51,818 bases of DNA from JAJZJT01 sp049964655. GTDB taxonomy: Bacteria; Actinomycetota; Acidimicrobiia; Acidimicrobiales; RAAP-2. A model generated the notes under the pieces. The model had not been told where the DNA came from. It saw only the letters and a program-made list of their open reading frames with translations, and did no database searches. The position numbers and the translations under genes were made by a program. Positions 1 through 11,362 of this stretch are shown here, one piece after another (within the stretch, counting starts at the first letter, position 1; each line of letters opens with the position of its first letter). The stretch is taken from assembly GCA_049964655.1 (NCBI GenBank), contig JBMFXC010000007.1:1-51818 (forward strand), given 5' to 3'.

Positions 1-54
1 GGATGAGGAGGATGAGGAGGATGAGGAGGAGGATGATGATGATGATGATGATGA
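1..54. repeat. GGATGA/GAT microsatellite encoding a poly-serine tract
   Basis: Plus-strand GGATGAGGA units pass into (GAT)n. On the minus strand this reads as 18 consecutive TCA/TCC serine codons. It is a likely site of length variation by slippage. Confidence 0.75.
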
Positions 55-228
55 TGGCGACGATGTCGACGAGGTGAGCTGGGGAACGGCGGCGAACGCC
101 GTGGCGGGGACCGCGACCGCGGCGACGACGGTCACGGCCAGGGCGATGAGCCGCCTGCCGCGGCGGCTACCGGTCACCTTCTCGCCATTGGTGGGCTGAG
201 CGGGTCGTGGACGGGTCCTTCCGAACAT
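1..228 (-). CDS. secreted serine-rich protein, N-terminal part (runs off the window)
   Basis: The ATG at 228 follows an AGGAGG ribosome site (about 232-237) and reads open for 76 codons to the window edge. The first 47 residues look like an export signal: a basic n-region with RRGRR (22-26), a hydrophobic core LIALAVTVVAAVAVPATAFA (27-46) and an AFA|A cleavage site. A short Ser/Thr stretch follows, then an unbroken run of 18 serines encoded by the GGA/TGA-rich repeat at 1-54. Such a run usually links a lipid- or wall-anchored domain to the rest of a secreted protein, but the mature domain lies outside the window, so no function can be given. It sits 60 bp downstream of the membrane protein gene on the same strand and may be co-transcribed. 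Confidence 0.6.
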   Translation of the reverse strand, partial: MFGRTRPRPAQPTNGEKVTGSRRGRRLIALAVTVVAAVAVPATAFAAVPQLTSSTSSPSSSSSSSSSSSSSSSSSS

Positions 229-288
229 GCTGCCTCCTGAGTCGCTACTAGGCACGCCCCAGCTTCGACGACAACCGTGTGGCCACCG

Positions 289-2817
289 TCAGGAAGATGT
301 GAGGGTTCGATGATGGCGGCGGCGGCGCCAACCGAGGACGACCAGCACCGCTGTTGCTACGACCGCAGCCCCCGAGAGGGCCTCGCCCGACGTCTCGGCA
401 GGAGTCGTCCCATAGCGCAGGGTGACGTGGTGGGAGGTCGGCACGACGACCATCAGGTTCGGGGCCACGCGCCAGGGACCGAGCGCTCCCTTGGCATGCC
501 AGTTGGGGAAGTACGACACCTTCACCTCGACCGGCACCCCGACGCGGCTCACCCGAAACGACACCGTGCTATTGGTCTGGCCCACGTGGTCGACCGTCGT
601 GGCCGGCTCCGGGACGACAGGAGGCTGGGTGTCCCCGGTCGGGACGCGCTGCCACGAGCGCGGTCCGCCTGCCGACGGTACGACGTCCCACCGGGCCGGG
701 TCGAGGTACCACGCCATGCTGGGCTGGAGCCAGCGGGACTGCGACTGGCCCACCCGCCACACCACCGGCTGGTTGGCCAGCGGCTGCACCAGTGGAGCGC
801 GCGCCACCCGGTAGACCTTCCAGACGAGGTCGAGCGCCTCGCCGTCGAAGGTCGTCCGCCACGGGCCCGTCTGCCCCACCAGGGTGAGTGCCGGATCGGC
901 GGCCGCCTGCTGCTCCACGACGGGCGACACCGCCAGGAAGTACCGGACCCCGAGCATCTGGAGGTGCTCGACGCCGAGCGGCACGTCGAGCCCGCCGTAA
1001 GGGAGGCTGACCATGGCGTCCGACGGCGCCGCGGACAGCTCGCTCTGGTCGATGAAGTGGTACGGCGTGGTGGCCGAGGACTCGAAGAGGAGCCCCTCCA
1101 TCGAGTCGATGCACCCGTTCGTCCAGTACGGAAGGAGCATGAGCGACATGGTGGTGCCGAATTGGCCGAGGTCCGGGCTGTTGTACTCCCACATGGCCCG
1201 TCCGCAACCGTCGGTCGCCCCGACGTGGGCCATCATGTCGACGACCGCCCGGTACTCGGGGTAGGCGGGTTTTCCCTGGTAACCGGCGTAGTTCCAGGTA
1301 GCCCAGGCGCTCGGCTGGTCGGCACCCACGGTCACGCCCACCTTGGCCAGTGCCGTGGCGGGGAGGACCATGGGTGGGACGACCACCAGGCACGCGGCCA
1401 AAAGGGCGACCAAGGGTCCTGCGACCGCACCCGCCGGCCACGAAGGTGGCGTAGGCCGGTGGAACCGGGTGATGCGCATGCCCGGCTGCCAGCCCGAGCC
1501 GTGCCCGGCGGCCCGGACGAGCCGGTCACGAGCGGCGATGCTCCAGCGCTCGTAGCGGCGGCGGCGCAACCATCGGGCCGAGGCCGAGACCACCTCGGCC
1601 ACGGCGATCCCGGCCAACAGGTCGAGGCAGAGGAACCACAGGGGCAGGAACCGGACGTTGTAGAGCTTCCCCTGAGGGTCGAGGATGACGGCGGCGGCCG
1701 ACAGCCCGCCCATGACGGAGACGAACCAGCCGACCCGGTTGCGGCGGACCACGGTGGCGACCAGGCCTACGGCGGCAGAGACCTGGAGCCAGCGGTCAGA
1801 AGCCGGGAAGAGCAGGTGGGGGAAGTTGCCGACGTTGACCCAGCCCATGTTGGTCGTATAGGGCAGGTCGATGGCGAAGGGAAGGAGCCACCAGGCAGTG
1901 AGGCCCATGCCCACCACGCCCACCACCGCACACCACCAGAACCGGCGGACCCACCGCGCCCGGGCAGCCCGGCGTAGCGCCGACGGCGGCCCGCCGAGCA
2001 GGGAACGCATCGTGATCAGGAGGTCGCCGTCGAGGACCAGCCAGACGATGGTCCCGACGATGACGAAGAAGGCGGCCACCAGGTGGCTGAGCACGGTGGC
2101 GGCCAGGAAGAGCACGGCGAGGGAGCGGTGGCGCCCGGTGCGCAGTCCGGCCGCCACCAAGCCCAGGGTGACGAGGGCGAGGGACAGCCCGAGCGAGTAG
2201 GCGTACTCCCCTGCCAGGGTGGACAGCAGGTTGCCACCGTCGATGGTGAAGCTGGACTCGAAGAGGAACGGGAGGGTGGCGGCAGCGAGGCACCCGGGTC
2301 CGGGGTCGCGCAGACCGGCCAGGCGTCCGAACAGGTAGGCGGCGACGGGCAGGGTGAGCGACCCGAGTGCCGTGACCACCTTGAAGGAGACGTCGTAGGA
2401 GAGGACGGCGTGGAGGACGACCGCGACGAAGGCCGAGAAGGGGAAGTAGAAGGTGTAGCCGGGGAAGCCGTCATACCAGGCGGGGTCCCAGCCCGACAGC
2501 TTGCCGTGGGCGAGCAGGTGAGCGAGGAAGGCCGGCATCATGACGTGGGCGCCGGTGTCGCCGCCGTCGGTCGTGGTGTTGGAGAGCAGCAGTGACGGGT
2601 GGAGCTGGGTGAGGACCACCACCGTGGCGCCCACCACCGCCAGCGCGGCCGCCCACGCCGGCCAAGGGGCGCTGCCCCGTCGAGGGCGGGGTTCGGTGGG
2701 GCGGACCTGGTCGGGAGCGCCCGACCTCGGCTCGACGCCCGACCTCGGTTCGACGCCCGACCTCGGCTCGACGCCCGACGACGGCTCGACGCCCGACGAC
2801 GGCACGACCCGGCTCAC
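289..2817 (-). CDS. large multipass membrane protein, PTPS_related / GT-C-like family
   Basis: The 842-aa product is a polytopic membrane protein. After a repetitive N-terminus (five copies of a GVEPRS-like hexapeptide) and a first membrane segment (ALAVVGATVVVLTQL), it has a conserved acidic loop DGGDTGAHV and then the signature LSGWDPAWYDGFPGYTFYFP. These match the family annotated as 6-pyruvoyl-tetrahydropterin-synthase-related membrane proteins, which resemble GT-C glycosyltransferases using lipid-linked sugars. Several further hydrophobic segments follow, then an extracytoplasmic C-terminal region and a final membrane anchor before an Arg/His tail. The GTG start at 2817 is chosen because it lies 2 nt after the stop of the upstream CPBP gene; longer readings would run into that gene. 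A role in surface glycan synthesis is inference from family and neighbourhood. Confidence 0.65.
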   Translation of the reverse strand: MSRVVPSSGVEPSSGVEPRSGVEPRSGVEPRSGAPDQVRPTEPRPRRGSAPWPAWAAALAVVGATVVVLTQLHPSLLLSNTTTDGGDTGAHVMMPAFLAHLLAHGKLSGWDPAWYDGFPGYTFYFPFSAFVAVVLHAVLSYDVSFKVVTALGSLTLPVAAYLFGRLAGLRDPGPGCLAAATLPFLFESSFTIDGGNLLSTLAGEYAYSLGLSLALVTLGLVAAGLRTGRHRSLAVLFLAATVLSHLVAAFFVIVGTIVWLVLDGDLLITMRSLLGGPPSALRRAARARWVRRFWWCAVVGVVGMGLTAWWLLPFAIDLPYTTNMGWVNVGNFPHLLFPASDRWLQVSAAVGLVATVVRRNRVGWFVSVMGGLSAAAVILDPQGKLYNVRFLPLWFLCLDLLAGIAVAEVVSASARWLRRRRYERWSIAARDRLVRAAGHGSGWQPGMRITRFHRPTPPSWPAGAVAGPLVALLAACLVVVPPMVLPATALAKVGVTVGADQPSAWATWNYAGYQGKPAYPEYRAVVDMMAHVGATDGCGRAMWEYNSPDLGQFGTTMSLMLLPYWTNGCIDSMEGLLFESSATTPYHFIDQSELSAAPSDAMVSLPYGGLDVPLGVEHLQMLGVRYFLAVSPVVEQQAAADPALTLVGQTGPWRTTFDGEALDLVWKVYRVARAPLVQPLANQPVVWRVGQSQSRWLQPSMAWYLDPARWDVVPSAGGPRSWQRVPTGDTQPPVVPEPATTVDHVGQTNSTVSFRVSRVGVPVEVKVSYFPNWHAKGALGPWRVAPNLMVVVPTSHHVTLRYGTTPAETSGEALSGAAVVATAVLVVLGWRRRRHHRTLTSS
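2719..2808. repeat. five tandem 18-bp units in the membrane protein N-terminus
   Basis: Units start GCCCGACCTCGGCTCGAC and begin at 2719, 2737, 2755, 2773 and 2791; the last two carry GACGAC for GACCTC. In the minus-strand gene they encode the GVEPRS hexapeptide repeat. Confidence 0.85.
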
Positions 2818-2819
2818 GG

Positions 2820-3818
2820 CTAGAGCACCAACCCCGTCCCGGTGTGCAACATGGCCACCACGGCGACCAGGTTGAACGACGCGTGGGCGATCATGTTCAT
2901 CCCGAGGCGCCCGGTCCGGTAGGAGACGGCGGAGAGGATGATGCCGAAGGTGGCCAGGCCGAGGAGCTGGAGCGACTCGGCATGCGCCAAGCCGAAGAGC
3001 ACGCCGGTCGCCACCACCGCCAGCACGGGGCCCAGTCTCCGCCCGAGCCCACCGCACAGACGCACCAGCGCTCGTAGGAGCAGGCCGCGGAAGAACAGCT
3101 CCTCGAAGAACGGGGCACCGACGATCGTGGCCAGTGCGATCACCACGAACCCCAGCCCGTGCGACCCACCGGTCAGCCGTTGGCTCGGCGCGTCGAAGCG
3201 CTGGTTGAAGTGGGGAACCAGGTGGGAGATGGGCAGGTAGATGAGCACGACGAGCAGCTGCCCACCGACCCCGATGGCGATACCGGCCAGGTCGACGGCC
3301 CGAAAGCGGAGCCCGACGTCACGAGCCAGTCGTCCCGTCCCACGCACGGCGCTGGCCAGCCAGGGCCCGATGGCAAAGCCCGCCCACAGCCCCAGCAGCG
3401 TCGAGACGATGTACCAGGTCGGCGGTTCGTTCAGGCTCGCCACACGTGACAGGTCGTGCAGGCTCCCGGTTGCCGCCGCCGCCAGGGCGGCGAAGATGGC
3501 GGCCACCACCTGTCCGATGACGAACCCAAGTCCGGCACAGAAGAGCCACCATCCCGCCGAACCAGGGGTGGCGGGTGCCGCTCCCTGGGCCAGTTGCGCG
3601 GCGAGCGAGCCTCCGTCGCCATCGCCCGGCTGGTCGGGTGCCGACCACGACGGCACAGGTGCACCCGGCGGAGGGACCCACCCCGGCGGGGGGACCCACC
3701 CCGGCGGGGGGACCCAGTCGGGCGGGGGTGGAACGGCAGCCGGTGGCGCCCACGGCGCCGGTTGGCCGGACGGGCGCACACGGCCGGCGTCGTCGCTGCC
3801 CTCGGGCCACTCGGTCAC
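2820..3818 (-). CDS. CPBP family intramembrane glutamic endopeptidase
   Basis: The 332-aa product belongs to the CPBP (Abi/Rce1-like) integral-membrane proteases, which cleave membrane substrates with a glutamate-activated water. The family motif EELFFRGLLLR is present, as is the downstream LFGLAHA histidine motif, set in about seven hydrophobic segments. The N-terminal 100 residues are cytoplasmic and proline-rich, with three WVPPPG repeats encoded by an 18-bp tandem repeat at 3673-3726. The GTG start at 3818 is supported by a TAACGT hexamer exactly 6 nt upstream, a leaderless-type promoter. The gene is divergent from ftsH and directly precedes the membrane protein gene. Its substrate is unknown. 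Confidence 0.85.
   Translation of the reverse strand: MTEWPEGSDDAGRVRPSGQPAPWAPPAAVPPPPDWVPPPGWVPPPGWVPPPGAPVPSWSAPDQPGDGDGGSLAAQLAQGAAPATPGSAGWWLFCAGLGFVIGQVVAAIFAALAAAATGSLHDLSRVASLNEPPTWYIVSTLLGLWAGFAIGPWLASAVRGTGRLARDVGLRFRAVDLAGIAIGVGGQLLVVLIYLPISHLVPHFNQRFDAPSQRLTGGSHGLGFVVIALATIVGAPFFEELFFRGLLLRALVRLCGGLGRRLGPVLAVVATGVLFGLAHAESLQLLGLATFGIILSAVSYRTGRLGMNMIAHASFNLVAVVAMLHTGTGLVL
3673..3726. repeat. three tandem 18-bp units encoding WVPPPG
   Basis: GGGACCCACCCCGGCGGG occurs at 3673 and 3691, with a diverged copy at 3709. All are in frame in the CPBP protease N-terminus. Confidence 0.85.
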
Positions 3819-3824
3819 CCCGTC

Positions 3825-3830
3825 ACGTTA
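3825..3830 (-). promoter_or_regulatory. -10 hexamer TAACGT of the CPBP gene (leaderless type)
   Basis: TAACGT lies 6 nt before the GTG at 3818, which would put transcription start at or next to the start codon. No ribosome site is present. Confidence 0.5.
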
Positions 3831-3989
3831 TCGACCGGCACCTCAGCGGCGGCGGCGGCCTCCTTCGAGCCCGCGGCGGTCCCCCGCCAGGTTCTCCGGT
3901 CGGCCACCAGGTGCTCCGGCCGGATCGACGGACGGGACCAGTCGCCGATCTCACGCCAGCCCGATGCGCCACGGAGCCCAGCTGGCGCA

Positions 3990-3995
3990 TAGCAT
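3990..3995 (+). promoter_or_regulatory. -10 hexamer TAGCAT of ftsH (leaderless type)
   Basis: TAGCAT is followed by six bases and then the GTG at 4002. There is no Shine-Dalgarno sequence, and no clear -35 box can be seen. Confidence 0.5.
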
Positions 3996-4001
3996 GGCGG
4001 G

Positions 4002-6251
<2,250 letters not shown>

Positions 6252-6264
6252 ACCGCTGAGGGCC

Positions 6265-6347
6265 CCGCCGGCCTTCGGCAACCCGCCGGCCTTCGGCAAC
6301 CCGCCGGCCTTCGGCGAACCTGCCGGCCTTCGGCAACCCGCCGGCCG
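6265..6347. repeat. non-coding tandem repeat, 18-bp unit, about 4.5 copies, after ftsH
   Basis: Units CCGCCGGCCTTCGGCAAC begin at 6265, 6283 and 6301. The third has a one-base insertion, then copies continue at 6320 and partially at 6338. Each unit contains GCCG-GCCTT-CGGC, able to form a small hairpin in RNA. The array lies between the ends of the convergent ftsH and DUF5719 genes and may act as a termination or decay-blocking element (inference). Confidence 0.75.
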
Positions 6348-6418
6348 CCCGCAGCGTTCGCTTTCACCCCGGTCCTGACCGTTCCTCGAGCGAGGGTCGG
6401 GACGCGGGAGGATCGGGC

Positions 6419-7876
6419 TCAGGACGCCAGCCGCTCCACATACGGAATGGCCGGCACCACCACCACGCCCGGAGCTCCGGCCGGGGCGGCGTGCGCCTCG
6501 ACGACGACCGGGGCGCTCGCCCGGACGACCACGGGACCGACCCCGGCCATGAGCGGGCCAGGGACGACACCGACACCGTCCCCGACCACGGCGACGCGAC
6601 GGAGCACGCGTCCGGTGGCGAGCGAGCTGATCGACACGTCGACCGGCACCTCGGCCGGGTCGGCAACGGCGAGGTCGGAGAGCACCGCGCCGGCCACCGT
6701 TGGCGCACCGACCGGGGACGGCCCGGGGACCAGCCACTGCTGGGCCGGGGCCCCGGTACCCAGCCACGAGCCGGTCTTCGGGGGGGCGGCGGACGTCGGC
6801 GCCGTGACGATCCTGGCTGCTATCACCGGGGCTCCGGCCGTCACCTCCACCCCGAACGGCGTGCCGGTGGGGAGCCCTCCGGTCGACGTGAGGTCGACGG
6901 TGACCAGCGCCCGGCCGGGCACCACGACACGGCGGGGCAGAACGGTCGCCTGGCCCAGCTCGAAGGAGATGGTGGCAGTGGTGTCGACCGCACCCGGGTT
7001 GGCCACCTCGATGATCGAGGTCGAGCCCGGGGTGGCGTCCGTGTCGGCAAACGACCACGACGTCCGGGAGGCACGGGCCCCGAGCACCAGCGACAGCCCG
7101 GTACCACCCGCCCACTGCTCGAGCTCGTCGGCCACCACCGAGCCGGACTCCGTCGTCACGAGGGTGGCCACCGCCGCGGCGTTCTGGACATAGGTGCCCA
7201 CGTCCTCGCTCACGAGCTGGCCCGGCGCAAGGTCGATCCCCTGGTAGGGAGCGGGGACGACCGCCCCCGACGGGGTGAGGAAGGTGACGTCGGCCACGGT
7301 CGGTGCCGCCGTCGGGTCGAGCAGGGACAAGGTGAGCGAGCTGCCACCGGCTGTCGACCCACCGGCAAGGACGAGCGACTGGGCGGGACGAGTCGCGCAC
7401 GGGGCTGCGGCCCACCCACCGCTGCCGCGGACCACCTGGGTCGCCACCACCCCACCGCCTCCGAAGACGAACGACGAGGCCATCGGTCCCGCCGGCAGGC
7501 CCACCGTCGGGTCCACCGACACCGACGCATGAGACGGGACGACGAGCGTCGTCGCCTGACCAGCCGGGTGGTCGGAAGACCCCGGCACGGCCGTCCGCAT
7601 GGTGGCACGCACGGGGTGTGCCCCCGTGTTCGTGAGGTAGACCACCGGGTCGGCGGGCTGGCCTGGTCCTGCCGTACCACCGGCACAAAAGGCCGCCGAA
7701 GCAGTGGCCGCCGGGTCGCCGACCACTGCGGTCCCGACCACCTGGGCACGGGACGGGAGCGTGTGACCGACCACGGCGTCGACGACCCCGCCGATCGCCA
7801 CGACCACCACCACCACGAGGGCGAGCAGCGGGCGGGCCCGGTCGGACCGGCCCTGGCGTCGCGCCGACGCCGTCAC
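6419..7876 (-). CDS. DUF5719 family secreted/anchored protein
   Basis: The 485-aa product has one membrane segment near its N-terminus (LLALVVVVVVAIGGVVDAVV, about residues 15-34) and then a long beta-rich, Val/Ala/Thr-rich extracytoplasmic region, as in actinobacterial DUF5719 proteins. These are regularly encoded immediately after a large membrane GT2, as here. The GTG start at 7876 overlaps the stop of that GT2 gene in GTGA, so the two are translationally coupled. A longer reading to 8143 would only overlap GT2 coding sequence. A role in cell-envelope glycan assembly is inferred from context; the biochemical function is unknown. Confidence 0.75.
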   Translation of the reverse strand: MTASARRQGRSDRARPLLALVVVVVVAIGGVVDAVVGHTLPSRAQVVGTAVVGDPAATASAAFCAGGTAGPGQPADPVVYLTNTGAHPVRATMRTAVPGSSDHPAGQATTLVVPSHASVSVDPTVGLPAGPMASSFVFGGGGVVATQVVRGSGGWAAAPCATRPAQSLVLAGGSTAGGSSLTLSLLDPTAAPTVADVTFLTPSGAVVPAPYQGIDLAPGQLVSEDVGTYVQNAAAVATLVTTESGSVVADELEQWAGGTGLSLVLGARASRTSWSFADTDATPGSTSIIEVANPGAVDTTATISFELGQATVLPRRVVVPGRALVTVDLTSTGGLPTGTPFGVEVTAGAPVIAARIVTAPTSAAPPKTGSWLGTGAPAQQWLVPGPSPVGAPTVAGAVLSDLAVADPAEVPVDVSISSLATGRVLRRVAVVGDGVGVVPGPLMAGVGPVVVRASAPVVVEAHAAPAGAPGVVVVPAIPYVERLAS

Positions 7877-10800
7877 GCCTGCTCCGGAGGTCGTGGCGGG
7901 CCGGGCTCGGGTCGCTCGTCGTGCGCTGTCAGTGGAGCAGTGCGGTCCTTCCGGTGCCGGAAGCGGAGGAGCAACGGACGTCGAGCCACCGTCAGGGCCC
8001 ACCGAGGCCGCCCCCCCACGGAGACCATCAGCACGGCCAGCCAGGCGAGGACGACGTAGATCGTCGCCACGACCGGCAGAGCACCGCCGTCGAAGCTCAG
8101 GCTGGCCGGTCCGGGGCGTGCCACGGCATAGGTGGCGACCCAACCGGAGGTGAGTCGCTCCGGCGCCGGTCCGGCCGCCCCTACCAGGTGCCAGCGGGAG
8201 GCGGGTGCCAGGGCGGCCACCACCGTGCCCCGACGCAGCGAGCCGCCGAAGCTGGTGCCAGAGGGACGACCGGCCAGCACGGGCGTGGCCCCGGCAAGGA
8301 CCGGACTGCCCGGGGCCCGGTCGACCAGCCCCGGCTCGGAGAGCGTCCCGGGCAGACCGGTGCGCGCGGCGACTTCGGCGCGCACCGGGATCCAGGCCAG
8401 GTTCTGGTAGACGGTGATCCCCCCTTGCGCGAGCACGGGTGTCAGGTCGAGCTGACGGGAGAGCGCCGGCAGCAGGTTGGCCGGGAGCGGGAACGTCGTG
8501 GGCTGCTGGAGCCCGGGGATCAACGGAGCAAGCGAGCCCACAACGACGATGTAGCGGACACCGGCCGGCGCCAGAAGGCTACCGACCTGGTCGGTCAGGC
8601 CCGAGCTCGCCTCGGTCACCGCTTGGGCAAGGCGGGACGCTGGCCCCGGTGCGGCTGCGTCCCACAACCACATCGCGTTAGCCGGACCATCCTCCGAGGT
8701 GGCATAGGCGAGGCCGTCGCCGACCGGCCACGACGCCTGGGTGAGCGAACGAGGGTCGCCGAGCCAGAGCACACGGAAGGCGCCCTCCCGTCGCTGTGCC
8801 GCCATCCAGTTCACCGTCTGGGCGAAGTCCGTGGTGGGAAGGTCGAACCGCCCGGGCAACGCCGACGCCAGGGTGGGGAGCGCACCGAGGACGACAGCCG
8901 CCGCCGCTACCCCTGCGGCGAGCTGGCGCCACCCGAAGGCGGCGACCCGGAGGTCCTCCTCGAAGGCGACGACGCCGGCACCGATGGCCACGGCCAGGCC
9001 GGCGGCGGCGACCGTCAGCACCACGGCGGGCTCGAGTGCCACCACGCCGGTCCAACCTCGGGCTGACGCCCACGCAGCGACCCACGCGGCGACGACGAGC
9101 GCCCAGCACCGTCCGGCCCACGCCGCCCGCGTCGAGCGTCCGAGAAGGAGCGGCAACAGCGCCGCCAGGGCGAACCCCCACGCCAGCGGTGAGTCGCCGA
9201 TCGGCCCCAGCGAGAGGCGCACGATGGTGCCCCAGCTCGGTGCGCCGATGGCCGTGGTCGGCGTCCCGAGCACGGACCACGCGCTGCCGCCGGCGCTCAC
9301 CACCCCGACGAGCCAGGGCAGGCACAAGAGAGCGGCGACGGCCGTCGCCCCGGCGGTGGCGGCGGCGACCCGCCGAGCGGCACCGCGATCGCCGACGACC
9401 AGGTCGACGACGACCAGGACCACACCCGCCCCCACGACGAGCAATGCGGCAGCCGGCACGAACGAGACGAGGACGGCTTCGAGCAGGCCCAGGCGCACCA
9501 CCGTGCGGGCCAGGCCGACCCGTCGGCGATGGTAGGGGGGGCGGGCGGACGCCCCGAAGAGGAGCCCGAGGACCCACGGCATGCCGGCGTAGGTGACCAG
9601 CACGTCGAGGCGGCCCTGGGCGAGGGCGTCGTAGGGCAACGGCATGGCCAGGTAGGCGATACCGGCGACCGTTGCCGCCCGCTGCGAACCGAACGGCCGC
9701 ACGGCCGAGACGGCCCCCCAGGCGCCGAGGGGCAGACAGCCCAGCACCACCACCTTCTCGGCGAGGCCCATGGCTCCAAAGAGGACCGTTCCGAGCACGC
9801 CGAGGAGCGCGAAGGCCGGGGTCGCCGGTGCCGCCTGCCCGACACCGGCCGGGTGCCAGCTGGCGGCAAACTGCGTGAAGGTCGCCGACCAGCTCGGGAA
9901 GGGGACGAACTGGCCGACGACGGGGATCGATCCCACGAGCAGGCTGCGCACCCCCACCACGAGCACGAGGGCGGCGGTCAGCCAGATGGCGGCGCTCACC
10001 TGTGGTGCCAGGGCGCCGCGCCTCCCGGCGGAGGCACGGTCGTCCTCGGCCGTGGCATCGTCGGCGGGCACAAGCCCCGCCTCGTCTGGCACGTCGAGGT
10101 CGTCGAAGGTGTCAGGGTCGAGGTGCGCTCCCTTGAAGCCACGCTCGACCAGGCGCTCTCCGTACGCAGAGAGCCGACTGCTCCCGCCGACCTGTAGCGA
10201 GCGCACCTCGCGGTCGCTCAGCTGCCGCGTCGCCTTCACCGCACGCCGGGCAGCCCGCAGCTCCCGCCCGCGGCCGAGGTTCCATCGCCAGGCACGGATG
10301 ACGGCCACGGCCCGGTCACGGTCGCCGGCGATGGTGGCCACCACCACCTCGGCCACCGCCAGCACGACGACCTGGGGAAGCACGCGCACCAGATGGCCCG
10401 TGCTGTAGCAGGTCAAGACCGCGGCGAGCTCGTGCCGACGCTGGAGCTCGCGCAGGGTGACCGGACGGGCCCCGGCTCGGGGCGCTCCCACCAGGGAGGG
10501 CTCCAGCGGCCGCTGCCCGGAGGCCAGCACCTCGCGATGGCGCACCACGGCGTCGGGAGCGACGATGACCCGTGCCCCGGCCACCTGGGCGCGCCACGAG
10601 AGGTCGAGGTCCTCCCCCATGGCCACGATGTCCCGGTCGAAGCCTCCGAGCGCAGCGAACAGGTCGGCACGCACCAGCGTGCAGCCACCCGGCGCCACGA
10701 ACACGTCCCGAACGGCGTCGTGCTGCCCGTGGTCGATCTCGAAGGGCTGGACCCGGTCGACGACCGAGCCGCCTTTGTCAAGCGCCATCCCCACATGGAG

Positions 10801-11202
10801 GAGCCGGGTGGGGTCGTCCCAGCTGACGAACTTGGGTGAGACGACCCCGGCGTTCGACCGGAACGCCTCCTCGACGAGCCGGTGCACGGCGTCAGGGGCA
10901 AGTGCGACGTCGTCGTGGCAGAAGAGGTAGTAGGCCGCACCCTCCACCATCGAACGGACCTCGTCGGCGGCGGCGGCGAAGCCGACGTTCGCTTCGAGGC
11001 GACGCACGAAGGCATCGGGGAGCCGGGCTGCCACACGCTCGGCCACGGTGGGGCCACCGTCGTCCGGACTTGCCGCGTCGAGGACCAGGACGGACAGCTC
11101 CGGATAGTCCTGCTCGGCCAACGAGCCCAACGCCTCGTCGAACCACTCACCGGGCTGGTGGGCGACGACGACGGCGACGACCGGCGGGGCCAGGGCATCC
11201 AT
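7873..11202 (-). CDS. giant membrane glycosyltransferase family 2
   Basis: The 1109-aa product has an N-terminal GT2 (GT-A fold) domain of about 300 residues: it opens with VVAVVVAHQPGEWFDEAL, continues with LSVLVLDAASPDDGG and has an acidic FCHDDVALAPD motif in the usual metal/nucleotide-sugar position. The remaining 750 or so residues hold roughly 10-14 hydrophobic segments with one large extracytoplasmic portion. This architecture, followed by DUF5719, is conserved in actinobacteria and probably handles a lipid-linked sugar for the envelope. The ATG at 11202 is preferred because it directly precedes the GT2 fold and has TAGCCT 10 nt upstream; a GTG at 11268 is possible. The donor and acceptor are unknown. 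Confidence 0.8.
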   Translation of the reverse strand: MDALAPPVVAVVVAHQPGEWFDEALGSLAEQDYPELSVLVLDAASPDDGGPTVAERVAARLPDAFVRRLEANVGFAAAADEVRSMVEGAAYYLFCHDDVALAPDAVHRLVEEAFRSNAGVVSPKFVSWDDPTRLLHVGMALDKGGSVVDRVQPFEIDHGQHDAVRDVFVAPGGCTLVRADLFAALGGFDRDIVAMGEDLDLSWRAQVAGARVIVAPDAVVRHREVLASGQRPLEPSLVGAPRAGARPVTLRELQRRHELAAVLTCYSTGHLVRVLPQVVVLAVAEVVVATIAGDRDRAVAVIRAWRWNLGRGRELRAARRAVKATRQLSDREVRSLQVGGSSRLSAYGERLVERGFKGAHLDPDTFDDLDVPDEAGLVPADDATAEDDRASAGRRGALAPQVSAAIWLTAALVLVVGVRSLLVGSIPVVGQFVPFPSWSATFTQFAASWHPAGVGQAAPATPAFALLGVLGTVLFGAMGLAEKVVVLGCLPLGAWGAVSAVRPFGSQRAATVAGIAYLAMPLPYDALAQGRLDVLVTYAGMPWVLGLLFGASARPPYHRRRVGLARTVVRLGLLEAVLVSFVPAAALLVVGAGVVLVVVDLVVGDRGAARRVAAATAGATAVAALLCLPWLVGVVSAGGSAWSVLGTPTTAIGAPSWGTIVRLSLGPIGDSPLAWGFALAALLPLLLGRSTRAAWAGRCWALVVAAWVAAWASARGWTGVVALEPAVVLTVAAAGLAVAIGAGVVAFEEDLRVAAFGWRQLAAGVAAAAVVLGALPTLASALPGRFDLPTTDFAQTVNWMAAQRREGAFRVLWLGDPRSLTQASWPVGDGLAYATSEDGPANAMWLWDAAAPGPASRLAQAVTEASSGLTDQVGSLLAPAGVRYIVVVGSLAPLIPGLQQPTTFPLPANLLPALSRQLDLTPVLAQGGITVYQNLAWIPVRAEVAARTGLPGTLSEPGLVDRAPGSPVLAGATPVLAGRPSGTSFGGSLRRGTVVAALAPASRWHLVGAAGPAPERLTSGWVATYAVARPGPASLSFDGGALPVVATIYVVLAWLAVLMVSVGGRPRWALTVARRPLLLRFRHRKDRTAPLTAHDERPEPGPPRPPEQA

Positions 11203-11212
11203 CAGGGTGCCG

Positions 11213-11218
11213 AGGCTA
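11213..11218 (-). promoter_or_regulatory. -10 hexamer TAGCCT of the giant GT2 gene
   Basis: TAGCCT lies 10 nt before the ATG at 11202, giving a predicted leader of only a few nucleotides. Confidence 0.35.
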
Positions 11219-11290
11219 CTGGCACCGGGCACACCACCGACAACGCGCCTGTTCGCGTCGGCCGACACCGTGGCCCGTGGCCTCGGATGC

Positions 11291-11319
11291 TTGCAACTGT
11301 TTATCAGTCTGTATACACT
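11291..11319 (+). promoter_or_regulatory. promoter TTGCAA-17-TACACT
   Basis: In the AT-rich intergenic stretch, TTGCAA (11291-11296) and TACACT (11314-11319) are 17 bp apart, giving a start about 37 nt before the ATG at 11363. This is one of only two near-consensus two-box promoters I see in the window. Confidence 0.55.
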
Positions 11320-11362
11320 TGCATCAACAGGCCGTACCCACGGCACCCATGTAGGAGGACCG

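Noticed and set aside
1..60. Regular repeat at the left edge considered as a CRISPR or origin-like array
   Set aside because: The unit is 3-9 bp with no spacers, and it reads as serine codons in a signal-peptide-bearing frame.
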